A DNA stretch of 64,000 bases, taken from the NCBI RefSeq assembly GCF_019218745.1, contig NZ_JAHUXA010000011.1, positions 62,001-126,000 of the forward strand, in the 5' to 3' direction. Positions 7,750 through 17,768 of the stretch are shown in pieces (within the stretch, counting starts at the first letter, position 1; each line of letters starts with the position of its first letter). A program made the position numbers and the translations under genes. The notes below the pieces were generated by a model. That model ran no database searches, was not told the DNA's origin, and worked only from the letters and a program-made list of their open reading frames with translations. The DNA is from Enterobacter sp. ENT03 (GTDB lineage Bacteria > Pseudomonadota > Gammaproteobacteria > Enterobacterales > Enterobacteriaceae).

Positions 7750-10700
7750 TTACAAGCTCCCCGCCGGGCGGCCACGCCCGGCAGAGGTCAGCGTTCTGTT
7801 GGTCGCTTTACCGCCCAGCGTTTCCAGACGCATCTGGAACGGTGGGAACGGCATATCAATACCGTGTTCACGGAAGCCTGCGAGGATCAGCTGGTGGATC
7901 TCGTGGCGCAGCGGCATGCGATGGCCCATTTCAGCGGCATAAATACGCAGCTCAAACAGCTGAATACCCTGCTGCAAATCAACGAGGAATACTTCCGGCG
8001 GCGGATTGTCGATCACCAGCGAGCAGCGTTCCGCGGCGGTGTACAGCAGCTGCGTGACTTCCTCGCTGTTGGCATCAGCCGGGGCCGGCACCGTCAGCAC
8101 CACACGGGTTACGGAATCCGACAGTGACCAGTTGATGAACTGCTCGGTGATAAACGCCTTGTTCGGCACGATGATCTCTTTGCGATCCCAGTCGCTGATC
8201 GTCGTGGCGCGGGTGTTGATCTTGGTAATGCTGCCGGTCAGATCGCGGATCGTCACGGTATCGCCGATACGGATCGGTTTTTCGAACAGAATGATCAGGC
8301 CCGAAATAAAGTTGGCGAAAATCTCCTGCAAACCAAAACCCAGCCCGACACCGAGTGCCGCCACCAGCCACTGCAATTTTGACCACTCAATACCGATCAT
8401 CGAGAAGCCCACCAGCCCGCCGAACAGCATCAGCAGATATTTGGTGATAGTGGTGATGGCGTAGCCGGTCCCCGGCGTCAGGTCGAGGTGCTGTAACAGC
8501 GCCAGCTCCAGCAGGGCGGGGAGGTTGCGTACCAGTTGCGTGGTGATGATAAATACCAGAATGGCAATCAGCACCGCGCCAAGGGTGATCGGTTCAAGGC
8601 TTTCCACGCCCTGTACGGTGGACGTCACGTCCCACAGCGAAATATTTTCCAGGAAACCAAACGCAGAGTGGATTTCTGACCACAGCACAATCACTGACAG
8701 CAGGGCGATCAGCATCAGGATGGAGCGCACCAGGCGCAGCGACTGGGTACTGATGGTATCCAGATCCACTTCGCTTTCGTCCACGTCCACCATGCCTTCG
8801 GTGCTGGTGGTGTGATGCGTCTCTTCTTCGCCCCGCGCACGCTGGGCGAGGATCTCGGCGCGGCGATGTTTGGCGCGATCGAACGCCAGACGACGGCGCT
8901 GGATCAGCATCCAGCGGCGAATGATATGGTAGACCACCAGCAGCAGGAACCAGATCGCCACCGAGGTTTCCAGTCGCGCCAGCAATGCCTGTGCGGTTGC
9001 CAGATAACCCACCATCGCTGCCAGCATCGCCACCAGCGGGGCGCTCACCAGCAGGTTCCATAGCAGATGGTTGCCCATATTCTCGCTGCTGCCGGTTTTG
9101 TCGACGTACAGCGGAATGCCGGCGCGTTTCAGGCTCAGGGTGACCATCGCCAGCGCGCCGCAAATCAGCATAAAGCACAGTCGACCCAGCGAGCCGGAGA
9201 ACTCACGGTCGTTAAGATTATCGAACATGATCAGCGCCATAATCAGCGGCACGATCAGGCCAATACAGAGTAAATAGTTGCGCATACCGCGCGCCACCCG
9301 CGCCCGCGGCCACGCAAAATGCGTGACGAACAGGCCGTTCGGTCGGGCAAAGGTGGCGCAGATCATCACCGCCCACAGCATCGGTACGGTGGCGGTCACG
9401 CCATCGCCAATCGCCACCGCCAGCGGATACGGCCAGGCCTCGCGCAGGCCATACCCCAGCGTGGCCCACAGCACCGGCAGCGGAGAGGCTACCAGAATCG
9501 ACCAGAACACCGTGCGTAGCGTCAGCCAGAAGTGATCCTGAGTGACCTTGCCGACGCGGGCGGACGAACGCTCCAGGAAGCGGGTGAAGTGCTTACGTGA
9601 GTAGAGGCTGAAGCCAACCAGGAACAGCGCGGCAAACAGCGGCAGCAGCGTCTCTTTGGTGGTCAGCATCATCAGCGTTGCTTTGCCCAGCTGGCTGAAC
9701 GTATTCAGCGAGATCAGGCGGCGCAGATCCTGCACGATGTCGAGCGGCCAGCTGAAGCTGATCGGGCTGACGTCTGAGGTCCAGAACAGGTAACGGTGCG
9801 TCGCCTCGTTGACCTCTTTCAGCGCATCTTCCAGCTGGGTGTGCGATACCTTGAGCTTGGTCAGTTCCAGAATCAGCGTGTCGCCGCCCTGCAACAGCGA
9901 GGTCAGCAGTTCGCGCTGGGTGCGCAACTGGGCATCAAGGATCCGGTTCTGTTCGCGGGTCAGTGGCTGACCGTCGATCTGGCGGATCTGTCGCAGCTGC
10001 GGCTGCTTGTTCAGCAGATCTTCATAGCGCATACGGTGTACGCGCAACTGGGCCATTTCGGTATCTAACTGCTGTGGTTTCGGCATCTCCGGCAGACGGG
10101 CGACCTGCGCCCGCAGCGCTTCGCCAAGCATATTCGACGCGCCCAGCCACTGGGACTGTTCACGCAGCGTATTCAGCGCCTGGCGCACCTGTAGCGTCTG
10201 GCCTGTCGCCTGGCGTTGCTGGGAGGCGACCAGATCCATCCGCTGCGCCTGCTGGTTCAACGCCTGGGAGAGTTCGCGGTTAATTTTAAACTGGTCGATA
10301 ATACCGGCCGGCAGGTTGGCGCTGTTTTCTGCCAGCATTTCGGTGCTTTCCAGCGCCTGTTCGGCTTCACGCTGCCGTTGACTGTTCAACTGATTGCGCA
10401 GCGCCTGTAAATAGGAATCCAGCTGGCCTGCCTGTTTCTGCGCCAGTTCAGAACGCATACGCGCCAGTTCCTGACGGTTGTTGGCTGAAAGCTGCGCCAG
10501 TTCCAGTTCATCAACCAGCGCTTTTAACCTCGCGGATTCCGCCTGGGCGCTGAGGGCCTGTGCCTGGGCCAGCGCCGTTGTGCCGCTTTGCGTCCCGGCG
10601 CGGCGTTCCACCTCATTGAGCTGGCGACGGGCGTCGGTTTGCTGCTGCGGCAGCTGGCTTAAGGAGTCGCTGATTTCACGGGCGCGCTCCTGCTCCTGCT

Positions 10701-11085
10701 GCGCCAGGCGGGTTTTATCCAGTAGCTGGCTGCTGACCTGTAAAATTTCCTGATTAAGGGCGTCAGAGCTAAGGCCTTCGGGAATGGCGCGCGGTTCGTC
10801 ACGCAGGTTATTCAGCTGCGCACGCAGCGTTTGGGAGGTTTTTGCGAAGTTGTCGATGACCAGCTGATACTGTTTGGCGCGCTCAAGCGAGCCATTTCGC
10901 TCGTCAAGCGCGTTCAGCGCGGCCTGGAGAGCCTCGACGGTTTCGGCCTGATCCGGCGCGCTTTTCGCGCCTTTAGCCTGCTCCAGTTCCTGAGCAATTT
11001 GTTTAGCGTCGGGGGCCGTCGCAGCGAACGCCCCCAAACTGAAACTGAGGCACCAGGCCATCAGAAAAGCGATAATCAGGCGCAC
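7750..11085 (-). CDS. mscM: Miniconductance mechanosensitive channel MscM
   Basis: MscM (YjeP), 1111 residues, is a large MscS-family channel that releases solutes on hypo-osmotic shock. It begins with a signal peptide (residues 1-21, ending AFA). A long coiled-coil-rich periplasmic part follows (about 25-470, heavy in Gln, Leu and Ala), then many membrane helices, then the MscS core with GLGFGLQEIFANFISGLIILFEKPIRIGD. The gene lies 19 bases after psd, and the two are co-transcribed in E. coli. Its last codons form a GC-rich palindrome that is repeated at 6088-6107. Confidence 0.96.
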   Translation of the reverse strand: MRLIIAFLMAWCLSFSLGAFAATAPDAKQIAQELEQAKGAKSAPDQAETVEALQAALNALDERNGSLERAKQYQLVIDNFAKTSQTLRAQLNNLRDEPRAIPEGLSSDALNQEILQVSSQLLDKTRLAQQEQERAREISDSLSQLPQQQTDARRQLNEVERRAGTQSGTTALAQAQALSAQAESARLKALVDELELAQLSANNRQELARMRSELAQKQAGQLDSYLQALRNQLNSQRQREAEQALESTEMLAENSANLPAGIIDQFKINRELSQALNQQAQRMDLVASQQRQATGQTLQVRQALNTLREQSQWLGASNMLGEALRAQVARLPEMPKPQQLDTEMAQLRVHRMRYEDLLNKQPQLRQIRQIDGQPLTREQNRILDAQLRTQRELLTSLLQGGDTLILELTKLKVSHTQLEDALKEVNEATHRYLFWTSDVSPISFSWPLDIVQDLRRLISLNTFSQLGKATLMMLTTKETLLPLFAALFLVGFSLYSRKHFTRFLERSSARVGKVTQDHFWLTLRTVFWSILVASPLPVLWATLGYGLREAWPYPLAVAIGDGVTATVPMLWAVMICATFARPNGLFVTHFAWPRARVARGMRNYLLCIGLIVPLIMALIMFDNLNDREFSGSLGRLCFMLICGALAMVTLSLKRAGIPLYVDKTGSSENMGNHLLWNLLVSAPLVAMLAAMVGYLATAQALLARLETSVAIWFLLLVVYHIIRRWMLIQRRRLAFDRAKHRRAEILAQRARGEEETHHTTSTEGMVDVDESEVDLDTISTQSLRLVRSILMLIALLSVIVLWSEIHSAFGFLENISLWDVTSTVQGVESLEPITLGAVLIAILVFIITTQLVRNLPALLELALLQHLDLTPGTGYAITTITKYLLMLFGGLVGFSMIGIEWSKLQWLVAALGVGLGFGLQEIFANFISGLIILFEKPIRIGDTVTIRDLTGSITKINTRATTISDWDRKEIIVPNKAFITEQFINWSLSDSVTRVVLTVPAPADANSEEVTQLLYTAAERCSLVIDNPPPEVFLVDLQQGIQLFELRIYAAEMGHRMPLRHEIHQLILAGFREHGIDMPFPPFQMRLETLGGKATNRTLTSAGRGRPAGSL

Positions 11086-11104
11086 ATCAGTTACCTTTTT
11101 TAAA

Positions 11105-12067
11105 TCAGACCGGGTCTTTCTTGTCGTCTACCAGCGGGCTGGCGTCGTGCTCGGCGTCGATCTCTTCTTGCGGCAGGGGGGTCGGCTCCGGCATCACAAT
11201 GGCTTCGGTGGAAATCGCCAGCGGTTCGCCGATTTTGGTGACCGATAAGCTTTGCAGCTGTTCAACCAGTTCCACTTTGCCCGGCGCAAACAGGTTAATC
11301 ACCGTCGAGCCAAGCTTGAAGCGACCCATTTCCTGGCCTTTCAACAGCGCAACCGCGCCATCGCTTTCACCCGCCGGCCATGTCCAGCGTTTGATGATGC
11401 CTTCGCGTGGTGGGGTGACAGTGCCCGCCCAGACGGTTTCGATGCTGCCGACAATAGTCGCGCCGACCAGGATCTGTGCCATCGGGCCGAATTCGGTATC
11501 AAACAGGCAGATAACGCGCTCGTTGCGGGCAAATAAGTTTGGCACATTGCGCGCGGTCAGATGGTTGACCGAGAACAGATCCCCCGGCACGTAGATCATT
11601 TCACGCAGGATACCGTTGCACGGCATGTGGACGCGGTGATAGTCGCGGGGTGACAGGTAAGTGGTCACAAATGACCCGTTGCGGAACAGATCCGCCATCA
11701 GGTAATTCCCCGCCAGTAGCGCTTCGAGGCTGTAGTTATGGCCTTTGGCCTGCAACAGTTTGTCGTTTTCGATGCTGCCCAATTGGCTGATCACGCCGTC
11801 GGCAGGCATGACCAGCACGTTCGGATCGGTATTCAGCGGACGCACTTCATCGCGCAGCGGACGAACAAAGAAGTCGTTAAAGGTGCGATAGCTGGCGGTG
11901 TCCGGCTTTTGCGCCTCTTTCATATCGACCTTGTAGTATTTGACGAACAGGTCGATTACCAGTTTGGTCAGCCAGCCTGCGCGTTTTCTTGCGCCCCAGC
12001 CTGCGAGGCGGGTGAGCCACAGTTTAGGCAGAATGTATTGAAGCGAAAGTTTAAATGAGTCTAACAA
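11105..12067 (-). CDS. psd: Phosphatidylserine decarboxylase proenzyme
   Basis: Psd (320 residues) makes phosphatidylethanolamine from phosphatidylserine at the inner membrane. The self-cleavage site LGST (within [11 protein letters not shown]) generates the pyruvoyl prosthetic group from the serine. The catalytic-region motifs ADGVISQLG and [10 protein letters not shown] are present. The tail after the beta chain is acidic and ends in [14 protein letters not shown]. It is upstream of mscM and downstream of rsgA (97-base gap, where its own promoter would lie). Confidence 0.97.
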   Translation of the reverse strand: MLDSFKLSLQYILPKLWLTRLAGWGARKRAGWLTKLVIDLFVKYYKVDMKEAQKPDTASYRTFNDFFVRPLRDEVRPLNTDPNVLVMPADGVISQLGSIENDKLLQAKGHNYSLEALLAGNYLMADLFRNGSFVTTYLSPRDYHRVHMPCNGILREMIYVPGDLFSVNHLTARNVPNLFARNERVICLFDTEFGPMAQILVGATIVGSIETVWAGTVTPPREGIIKRWTWPAGESDGAVALLKGQEMGRFKLGSTVINLFAPGKVELVEQLQSLSVTKIGEPLAISTEAIVMPEPTPLPQEEIDAEHDASPLVDDKKDPV

Positions 12068-12164
12068 GGTAGCCTCCAGGCTAATGTTTTTACCGTTCCT
12101 GATCCCCGTAAAAACGGCGGATCCTTCAAAAGGGTGACAATTCTGGCGATGCTTAGCTTAAATG

Positions 12165-13217
12165 TCAGCTATCGGTATCCGAAAAGTTTTTACGCGTTTT
12201 TACCTGTGACATGCTTTCCAGAATGCGGTGGTAATTTTCAAAGCGGGAAAGGGCAATTTTGCCTTGCTCAACCGCTTCGCGGATCGCACATCCCGGATCG
12301 GTATCATGCTTACAGTCGCGATACTTGCAGTGGCCCAAATAGTCGTGGAAGTCGACAAAACCATGGGTGACCTGCTCAGGCTCCAGGTGCCACAGACCAA
12401 ACTCGCGCACGCCCGGGGAGTCAATGACGTCGCCGCCGTGCGGGAAGTGGTACAGACGGGAAGCGGTGGTGGTGTGTTGACCGAGGCCGGAGTTATCGGA
12501 AACATCGTTCACCACGATCTCAACCGGCAGGCCTAACAGCGAATTCAGCAGACTGGATTTGCCCACGCCAGACTGGCCAGCAAAAATACTGATGCGGTCG
12601 GTGAGCGCCTCTTCCAGCGGTTTTAAACCGTCCTGGGTGTAGCTGGACACCATCAGCACGCGATAGCCAATGTTGCGATAAATATCCATCTGCGTGTTCA
12701 CAACATCGAGGCTCTTCGCATCCAGCAGATCGATTTTGTTCAGCACGATGATAGGCTCAACGTCCAGCGTTTCGCACGCCACCAGGTAGCGGTCAATGAT
12801 GTTGAGCGACAGCTCCGGCAGGATAGCCGAAACGATAACAATCTGATTGATGTTCGCCGCGATGGGTTTTACCCCGTCGTAAAAGTCCGGGCGCGTCAGT
12901 ACCGAGGAGCGCTCGTGCACCGCTTCGACGATCCCTTTCACGTTAACGCCTTCCGCTGCGGCTTTACCGGGACGCCAGACCACGCGATCGCCGGTCACCA
13001 GCGAACGTATGGTGCGACGAATGTTACAGCGGTGAGTCTCACCGTCTGCGGATTCTACGTCGGCATGCATGCCAAAACGGCTGATGACGATGCCTTCAGC
13101 CGCTTCGCCAAACAGGTTGTCGTCAAGGTCCGGTTTCTCCACAGACGTTTTTAGCCGCCGCTCGTGGTTGGCGTTGACGCGGCGCTGCTGGCCTTTGGAG
13201 AGTTTATTTTTACTCAA
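12165..13217 (-). CDS. rsgA: Small-subunit biogenesis GTPase RsgA
   Basis: RsgA (YjeQ), 350 residues, is a circularly permuted GTPase that checks late 30S subunit assembly. The order of G motifs is permuted: LNKIDLL (G4) precedes [12 protein letters not shown] (G1) and DSPGVREFG (G3). An N-terminal OB-fold and a C-terminal zinc knuckle ([14 protein letters not shown]) flank the GTPase. The start is TTG at 13217, giving [13 protein letters not shown] read as Met-initiated; it gives the exact family length and has GGAG 10 bases upstream. It is divergent from orn, as in E. coli. Confidence 0.96.
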   Translation of the reverse strand: MSKNKLSKGQQRRVNANHERRLKTSVEKPDLDDNLFGEAAEGIVISRFGMHADVESADGETHRCNIRRTIRSLVTGDRVVWRPGKAAAEGVNVKGIVEAVHERSSVLTRPDFYDGVKPIAANINQIVIVSAILPELSLNIIDRYLVACETLDVEPIIVLNKIDLLDAKSLDVVNTQMDIYRNIGYRVLMVSSYTQDGLKPLEEALTDRISIFAGQSGVGKSSLLNSLLGLPVEIVVNDVSDNSGLGQHTTTASRLYHFPHGGDVIDSPGVREFGLWHLEPEQVTHGFVDFHDYLGHCKYRDCKHDTDPGCAIREAVEQGKIALSRFENYHRILESMSQVKTRKNFSDTDS

Positions 13218-13324
13218 TCGTGCTGACTCCTGGTCGCCCCTGATGGGCAAAACCTCTATGATACACGCTATTTTATACTAGTTAACCAGATGTAGCTGGT
13301 TATGCGAGAAGGGTGGAAAATAGC

Positions 13325-13870
13325 ATGAGTGCAAATGAAAACAACCTCATTTGGATCGATCTGGAAATGACCGGCCTCGATCCAGAGCGCGATAAGATCA
13401 TCGAAATCGCGACGCTGGTCACCGATGCGAACCTGAACATTCTGGCAGAAGGCCCGGTTATCGCCGTGCACCAGTCGGATGAACAGCTGGCGCTAATGGA
13501 TGACTGGAACGTGCGTACCCATACCGGCAGCGGTCTGGTAGACCGCGTGAAGGCCAGTACCCAGGACGATCGTGCTGCGGAGCTGGCGACGATTGAATTC
13601 CTGAAACAGTGGGTGCCGGCAGGCAAATCGCCTATTTGTGGTAATAGTATCGGCCAGGATCGCCGCTTCCTGTTTAAGTACATGCCGGAGCTGGAAGCGT
13701 ATTTCCATTATCGCTACCTGGATGTCAGTACGCTGAAAGAACTGGCACGCCGCTGGAAGCCGGAGATGCTTGACGGTCTGAAGAAGCAGAATACGCATCA
13801 GGCGCTGGATGATATTCGCGAGTCGGTGGCCGAACTGGCGTATTACCGCGAGCATTTTATTAAGTTGTAA
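13325..13870 (+). CDS. orn: Oligoribonuclease
   Basis: Orn (181 residues) degrades two- to five-nucleotide RNAs, mainly dinucleotides, to mononucleotides and is essential in E. coli. It is a DEDDh exonuclease: DLEMTGLD holds the first acidic pair, [11 protein letters not shown] the third residue, and [10 protein letters not shown] the last His/Asp. I chose the ATG of [10 protein letters not shown] over the upstream MENS start because it matches the family start. The gene is monocistronic here and lies upstream of the glycine tRNA array. Confidence 0.97.
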   Translation: MSANENNLIWIDLEMTGLDPERDKIIEIATLVTDANLNILAEGPVIAVHQSDEQLALMDDWNVRTHTGSGLVDRVKASTQDDRAAELATIEFLKQWVPAGKSPICGNSIGQDRRFLFKYMPELEAYFHYRYLDVSTLKELARRWKPEMLDGLKKQNTHQALDDIRESVAELAYYREHFIKL

Positions 13871-13994
13871 GATTTTTTTGGCCCCCTGTCTCACGAGGAT
13901 ACGGGGCCATCACCCGGATTTTGATGGCAAAATAACCATCTTGTCGATTAATGCAGCACTTGAACAAAAAAATTAAATTTTTCAGTTTGAGGGC

Positions 13995-14022
13995 TTGCAG
14001 CTAAAATGAATTCTCGTATAAT
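13995..14022 (+). promoter_or_regulatory. Promoter of the tRNA-Gly operon
   Basis: TTGCAG (13995-14000) and a consensus TATAAT (14017-14022) are spaced 16 bases apart. The sequence just after the -10 box is GC-rich (GCGCCTCCCG), the discriminator type linked to stringent control of stable RNA promoters. It lies about 40 bases ahead of the first tRNA. Confidence 0.8.
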
Positions 14023-14063
14023 GCGCCTCCCGTACCGATGCAGAAATTGCAACGTTACACAGA

Positions 14064-14139
<76 letters not shown>

Positions 14140-14176
14140 AAATTTGAAATGGCTTTCACAGCCACGCACCACCCAA

Positions 14177-14252
<76 letters not shown>

Positions 14253-14288
14253 AAATTTGATTGGCTTTCACAGCCACGCACCACCCAA

Positions 14289-14364
<76 letters not shown>

Positions 14365-14383
14365 AATTTTTTCTCTGAATACT

Positions 14384-14620
14384 TTATCCACAGCGGAATC
14401 CCTTGCCGCGGACGATTTATTTCCTCTTTGACATATTCTTGTAAACAGACTTATCCACAGGTTTGGCTTTTTTGCACATCCCGCATAATGATTCAGGATG
14501 TGAATAAATTTCTGCTAACTATATGATAAATGTCACAAAAATTTCATTTCAAAATGTTAATTCGATCCCTTGACGAACTTCTCCGCCTTGATTAGCAATG
14601 TGTTTTTATTTTTATGCACA
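14384..14620. promoter_or_regulatory. datA: datA-like DnaA-box cluster
   Basis: The gene-free stretch between the tRNA-Gly array and queG holds four exact TTATNCACA boxes: plus strand at 14384-14392, 14451-14459 and 14612-14620, and minus strand at 14499-14507. A weaker TTTTGCACA lies near 14470. In E. coli this exact interval (glyVXY to queG) is datA, which with IHF drives hydrolysis of DnaA-ATP and prevents extra replication initiation. I could not find a clean IHF consensus by eye. Box density and synteny make the call strong. Confidence 0.85.
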
Positions 14621-14633
14621 AGCTGTGGAAAGG

Positions 14634-15773
14634 TCAGGCATCGCGCGGCAGCCCTTTTTCAACCACCCGCACCAGCCGCAATTTCTGCGGTAATTGCACC
14701 TCGACAACACAGGCATTACGCTTCTCAATTTGCTGCGCAATCGCCCATTCTATGTGCTCATCGAGTAGTGGGTGCTCACCTCTACGCTGTTCCAGCGCGC
14801 GAATATTCGCTTCATCCCACGGAGCGTTGCCCAGCGCGACGGCGATATTTCTCAGCCAGCGTAAATGGCCGATACGGCGGATCGCCGATCCTTCGGTGAC
14901 TTTCAGGAAGTGCGCCTCGCTCCAGCTAAACAGAGTGATAAGCTCAGGGGCGTGCAGCGCTTTGCGCGGACTGAAGTCCTCTTCGTCCGTCAGTTGCGAA
15001 TAGCGATTCCACGGGCAGATCAGCTGACAGTCGTCACAGCCATAGATACGGTTACCCATCAGCGGCCTGAATTCTTCCGGGATCGCGCCTTCCAGCTCAA
15101 TGGTCAGATAAGAGATGCAGCGGCGCGCATCGACGGTATAGGGTTCGACAATCGCGCCGGTCGGGCAGATGGTCATGCAGGCCACGCATTTACCGCAGCC
15201 TTCTTCCACTGGCTGGTCAATGGGCAACGGCAAATCGATCAGTAGCTCGCCGAGGAAGAAGAACGAACCGGCTTCGCGGTTAAGGATAAGTGAGTGCTTA
15301 CCTGTCCAGCCAAGCCCGGCTTTTTCAGCCAGCGGGCGTTCCAGAATGGGCGCAGAATCGACAAAGGGTCTAAAATTCAGCGACACGCACTGTTGCTGGA
15401 TTTTTTCACCGAGCTTTTTTAAGCGGTTACGCAAGAGCTTATGGTAATCGCGCCCCAGCGCGTAGCGGCTGACATAGCCCAGCGAAGGGTTTTTCAGCGT
15501 ACTGGCGAATGCCGCTTTTGCGGGCAGGTAATTCATGCGCACGCTGATCACCCGCAGCGTACCGGGTAAAAGCTCGTGTGGACGGGCGCGCATCATACCG
15601 TGACGCGCCATCCAGTCCATTTCGCCGTGATATTGCTTATCCAGCCATGCCTGCAATTTAGGTTCGGTTTCGCTGAGATCAGTATCGGTGATACCGACCT
15701 GTTGAAAGCCCAGCTCGGTGCCCCACTGTTTAATATTTTGCGCTAACTGATTGAGATCGAGGGGCTGTGACAT
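14634..15773 (-). CDS. queG: Epoxyqueuosine reductase
   Basis: QueG (YjeS), 379 residues, reduces epoxyqueuosine to queuosine at the wobble base of GUN tRNAs, using cobalamin and two [4Fe-4S] clusters. The cluster motifs CGKCVACMTICPTGAI and CDDCQLICPWN are present, as are the conserved DSAPILERPLAEKAGLGWTGKH segment and a C-terminal HEAT-like region. The start MSQPLDLNQ gives the family length. Its ATG lies in the same CATG as the start of nnr on the other strand, so the divergent genes overlap by two bases. Confidence 0.95.
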   Translation of the reverse strand: MSQPLDLNQLAQNIKQWGTELGFQQVGITDTDLSETEPKLQAWLDKQYHGEMDWMARHGMMRARPHELLPGTLRVISVRMNYLPAKAAFASTLKNPSLGYVSRYALGRDYHKLLRNRLKKLGEKIQQQCVSLNFRPFVDSAPILERPLAEKAGLGWTGKHSLILNREAGSFFFLGELLIDLPLPIDQPVEEGCGKCVACMTICPTGAIVEPYTVDARRCISYLTIELEGAIPEEFRPLMGNRIYGCDDCQLICPWNRYSQLTDEEDFSPRKALHAPELITLFSWSEAHFLKVTEGSAIRRIGHLRWLRNIAVALGNAPWDEANIRALEQRRGEHPLLDEHIEWAIAQQIEKRNACVVEVQLPQKLRLVRVVEKGLPRDA

Positions 15774-17298
15774 GACGGACCATACAGTGAAGAAAAACAC
15801 TGCCAGTATACCACACTCCATCTGGCCTGCGGATGCGCTCAAACGCGCGGAAAAAGAGGCGGCCGACAGCCTCGGCATCACGCTGTATGAACTGATGCAG
15901 CGCGCCGGTCAGGCCGCTTTTGCTGTCGCGCAGGAACACTATCCCGATGCCCGGCACTGGCTGATCCTCTGCGGTCACGGCAACAACGGCGGCGATGGGT
16001 ACGTCGTGGCGCGTCTGGCTGCGGCCGCGGGCATTGAGGTGACGCTGCTGGCGCAGGAGAGCGATAAACCGCTACCGGAAGAAGCCCATGCAGCGCGTGA
16101 GGCGTGGCTTAATGCCGGTGGCACCATTCATGCGCCGACGCTGGCCTGGCCGGAGGGCGTGGCGTTAATTATTGATGGTCTGCTGGGTACCGGCCTCACC
16201 GATGCCCCGCGTGAGCACATCGCTGCGCTTATTGAACACGCCAATCAGCATCCCGCGCCGGTGCTGGCGCTGGATATTCCGTCGGGCCTGCTGGCGCAAA
16301 CGGGCGCAACGCCTGGTGCGGTGATCAACGCTGCGCACACCGTCACCTTCATCGCCCTTAAACCTGGGCTGTTGACCGGCAAAGCGCGCGATGTGGTAGG
16401 GCAGTTGCATCATCATGCCCTGGGACTGGAGAGCTGGCTGGCGGGACAGGAAACCCCTATAACCCGCTTCGATGCCACGCAGCTGGCAGCGTGGTTCCCG
16501 CCCCGGCGGCCAACCTCCCACAAAGGCGATAACGGACGCCTGGCGATTGTCGGTGGCGATCACGGTACGGCCGGCGCTATCCGCATGACCGGAGAGGCCG
16601 CGCTGCGCGCCGGTGCCGGGCTGGTTCGCGTGCTGACGCGCAGCGAAAATATCGGTCCTATTATCACCGCCCGCCCGGAGCTGATGGTGCATGAACTCAC
16701 GGCGCAGACGCTGGAGGAAAGCCTCGAATGGGCCGACGTGGTGGTCGTCGGGCCGGGTCTGGGTCAACAGGCATGGGGCAAAGACGCGCTGCGTAAAATT
16801 GAGAATTTTCGCAAACCGATGCTGTGGGATGCCGACGCACTGAACCTTCTGGCATTACATCCCGATAAACGTCACAATCGCATCCTGACGCCGCACCCCG
16901 GCGAAGCCGCGCGGCTACTCAACTGCAGCGTTGCAGAAATTGAAAGTGATCGCTTACTTTCAGCCCGTCGTCTGGTAAAACGTTACGGGGGTGTGGTGGT
17001 GCTGAAAGGCGCCGGCACGATCGTCGCCAGCGAGAACGGTGAGACAGGCATTATTGATGCCGGTAACGCCGGAATGGGCAGCGGCGGCATGGGTGATGTG
17101 CTCTCTGGTATTATTGGCGCGCTCGCAGGGCAAAAAAACACCCTGTACGATGCCGCCTGTGCAGGCTGTGTGGCGCACGGTGCCGCTGCCGACAGGCTCG
17201 CGGCGCGTGACGGCACGCGCGGTATGTTAGCGACCGATCTTTTTTCCACGCTGCGGCGTGTAGTTAACCCGGATGTGATTGACGTAAACCATGATTAA
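15772..17298 (+). CDS. nnr: Bifunctional NAD(P)HX epimerase/dehydratase
   Basis: Nnr (YjeF), 508 residues, repairs hydrated NADH and NADPH. The N-terminal YjeF_N half (epimerase) contains [18 protein letters not shown]. The C-terminal half is an ADP-dependent (S)-NAD(P)HX dehydratase of the ribokinase-like fold, with [20 protein letters not shown] and [16 protein letters not shown]. It starts MTDHTVKK at a codon sharing its CATG with queG. Its end overlaps tsaE by 8 bases, beginning the long nnr-tsaE-amiB-mutL-miaA-hfq-hflX-hflK-hflC run. Confidence 0.96.
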   Translation: MTDHTVKKNTASIPHSIWPADALKRAEKEAADSLGITLYELMQRAGQAAFAVAQEHYPDARHWLILCGHGNNGGDGYVVARLAAAAGIEVTLLAQESDKPLPEEAHAAREAWLNAGGTIHAPTLAWPEGVALIIDGLLGTGLTDAPREHIAALIEHANQHPAPVLALDIPSGLLAQTGATPGAVINAAHTVTFIALKPGLLTGKARDVVGQLHHHALGLESWLAGQETPITRFDATQLAAWFPPRRPTSHKGDNGRLAIVGGDHGTAGAIRMTGEAALRAGAGLVRVLTRSENIGPIITARPELMVHELTAQTLEESLEWADVVVVGPGLGQQAWGKDALRKIENFRKPMLWDADALNLLALHPDKRHNRILTPHPGEAARLLNCSVAEIESDRLLSARRLVKRYGGVVVLKGAGTIVASENGETGIIDAGNAGMGSGGMGDVLSGIIGALAGQKNTLYDAACAGCVAHGAAADRLAARDGTRGMLATDLFSTLRRVVNPDVIDVNHD

Positions 17299-17752
17299 TC
17301 GAGTGATCCCTTTACCTGACGAAGAAGCAACCTTAGATCTCGGCAAGCGCGTGGCGCAGGCCTGTGATGGCGCGACGGTCATCTATCTTTACGGCGATCT
17401 GGGCGCGGGTAAAACAACGTTCAGCCGGGGCTTTTTGCAGGCGCTGGGTCATAACGGCAACGTGAAAAGCCCGACCTATACGCTGGTCGAGCCTTATACC
17501 CTCGACAAACTGATGGTCTATCACTTTGACCTGTACCGGCTCGCCGATCCGGAGGAACTGGAATTTATGGGCATCCGCGATTACTTTGCCAGTGACGCGA
17601 TTTGTCTGGTCGAATGGCCGCAGCAAGGGGCAGGCGTGCTGCCTGAACCGGACATTGAAATTCATCTGTCATATCAGACACAAGGGCGTGAGGCGTGCAT
17701 TTCTGCCGTTTCCTCATCGGGCAATTCGTTACTGGCGCGACTGGCCGGTTAA
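17291..17752 (+). CDS. tsaE: tRNA threonylcarbamoyladenosine biosynthesis ATPase TsaE
   Basis: TsaE (YjeE), 153 residues, is the essential ATPase that works with TsaB and TsaD to make t6A at position 37 of ANN-decoding tRNAs. The Walker A motif [14 protein letters not shown] is near residue 35, and the [10 protein letters not shown] and YHFDLYRL segments are typical of the family. It overlaps nnr by 8 bases and is followed after 16 bases by amiB. Confidence 0.97.
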   Translation: MINRVIPLPDEEATLDLGKRVAQACDGATVIYLYGDLGAGKTTFSRGFLQALGHNGNVKSPTYTLVEPYTLDKLMVYHFDLYRLADPEELEFMGIRDYFASDAICLVEWPQQGAGVLPEPDIEIHLSYQTQGREACISAVSSSGNSLLARLAG

Positions 17753-17768
17753 CTGTAGGAATGGCGGG

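Noticed and set aside
13880-13915. Hairpin GGCCCC ... GGGGCC after orn as a terminator
   Set aside because: The T-run is upstream of the stem and nothing T-rich follows it on either strand, so rho-independent termination is doubtful.
14393-14611. IHF site inside the datA-like region
   Set aside because: Searched for WATCAA-N4-TTR on both strands by eye; only poor partial matches were found, so no site is claimed.
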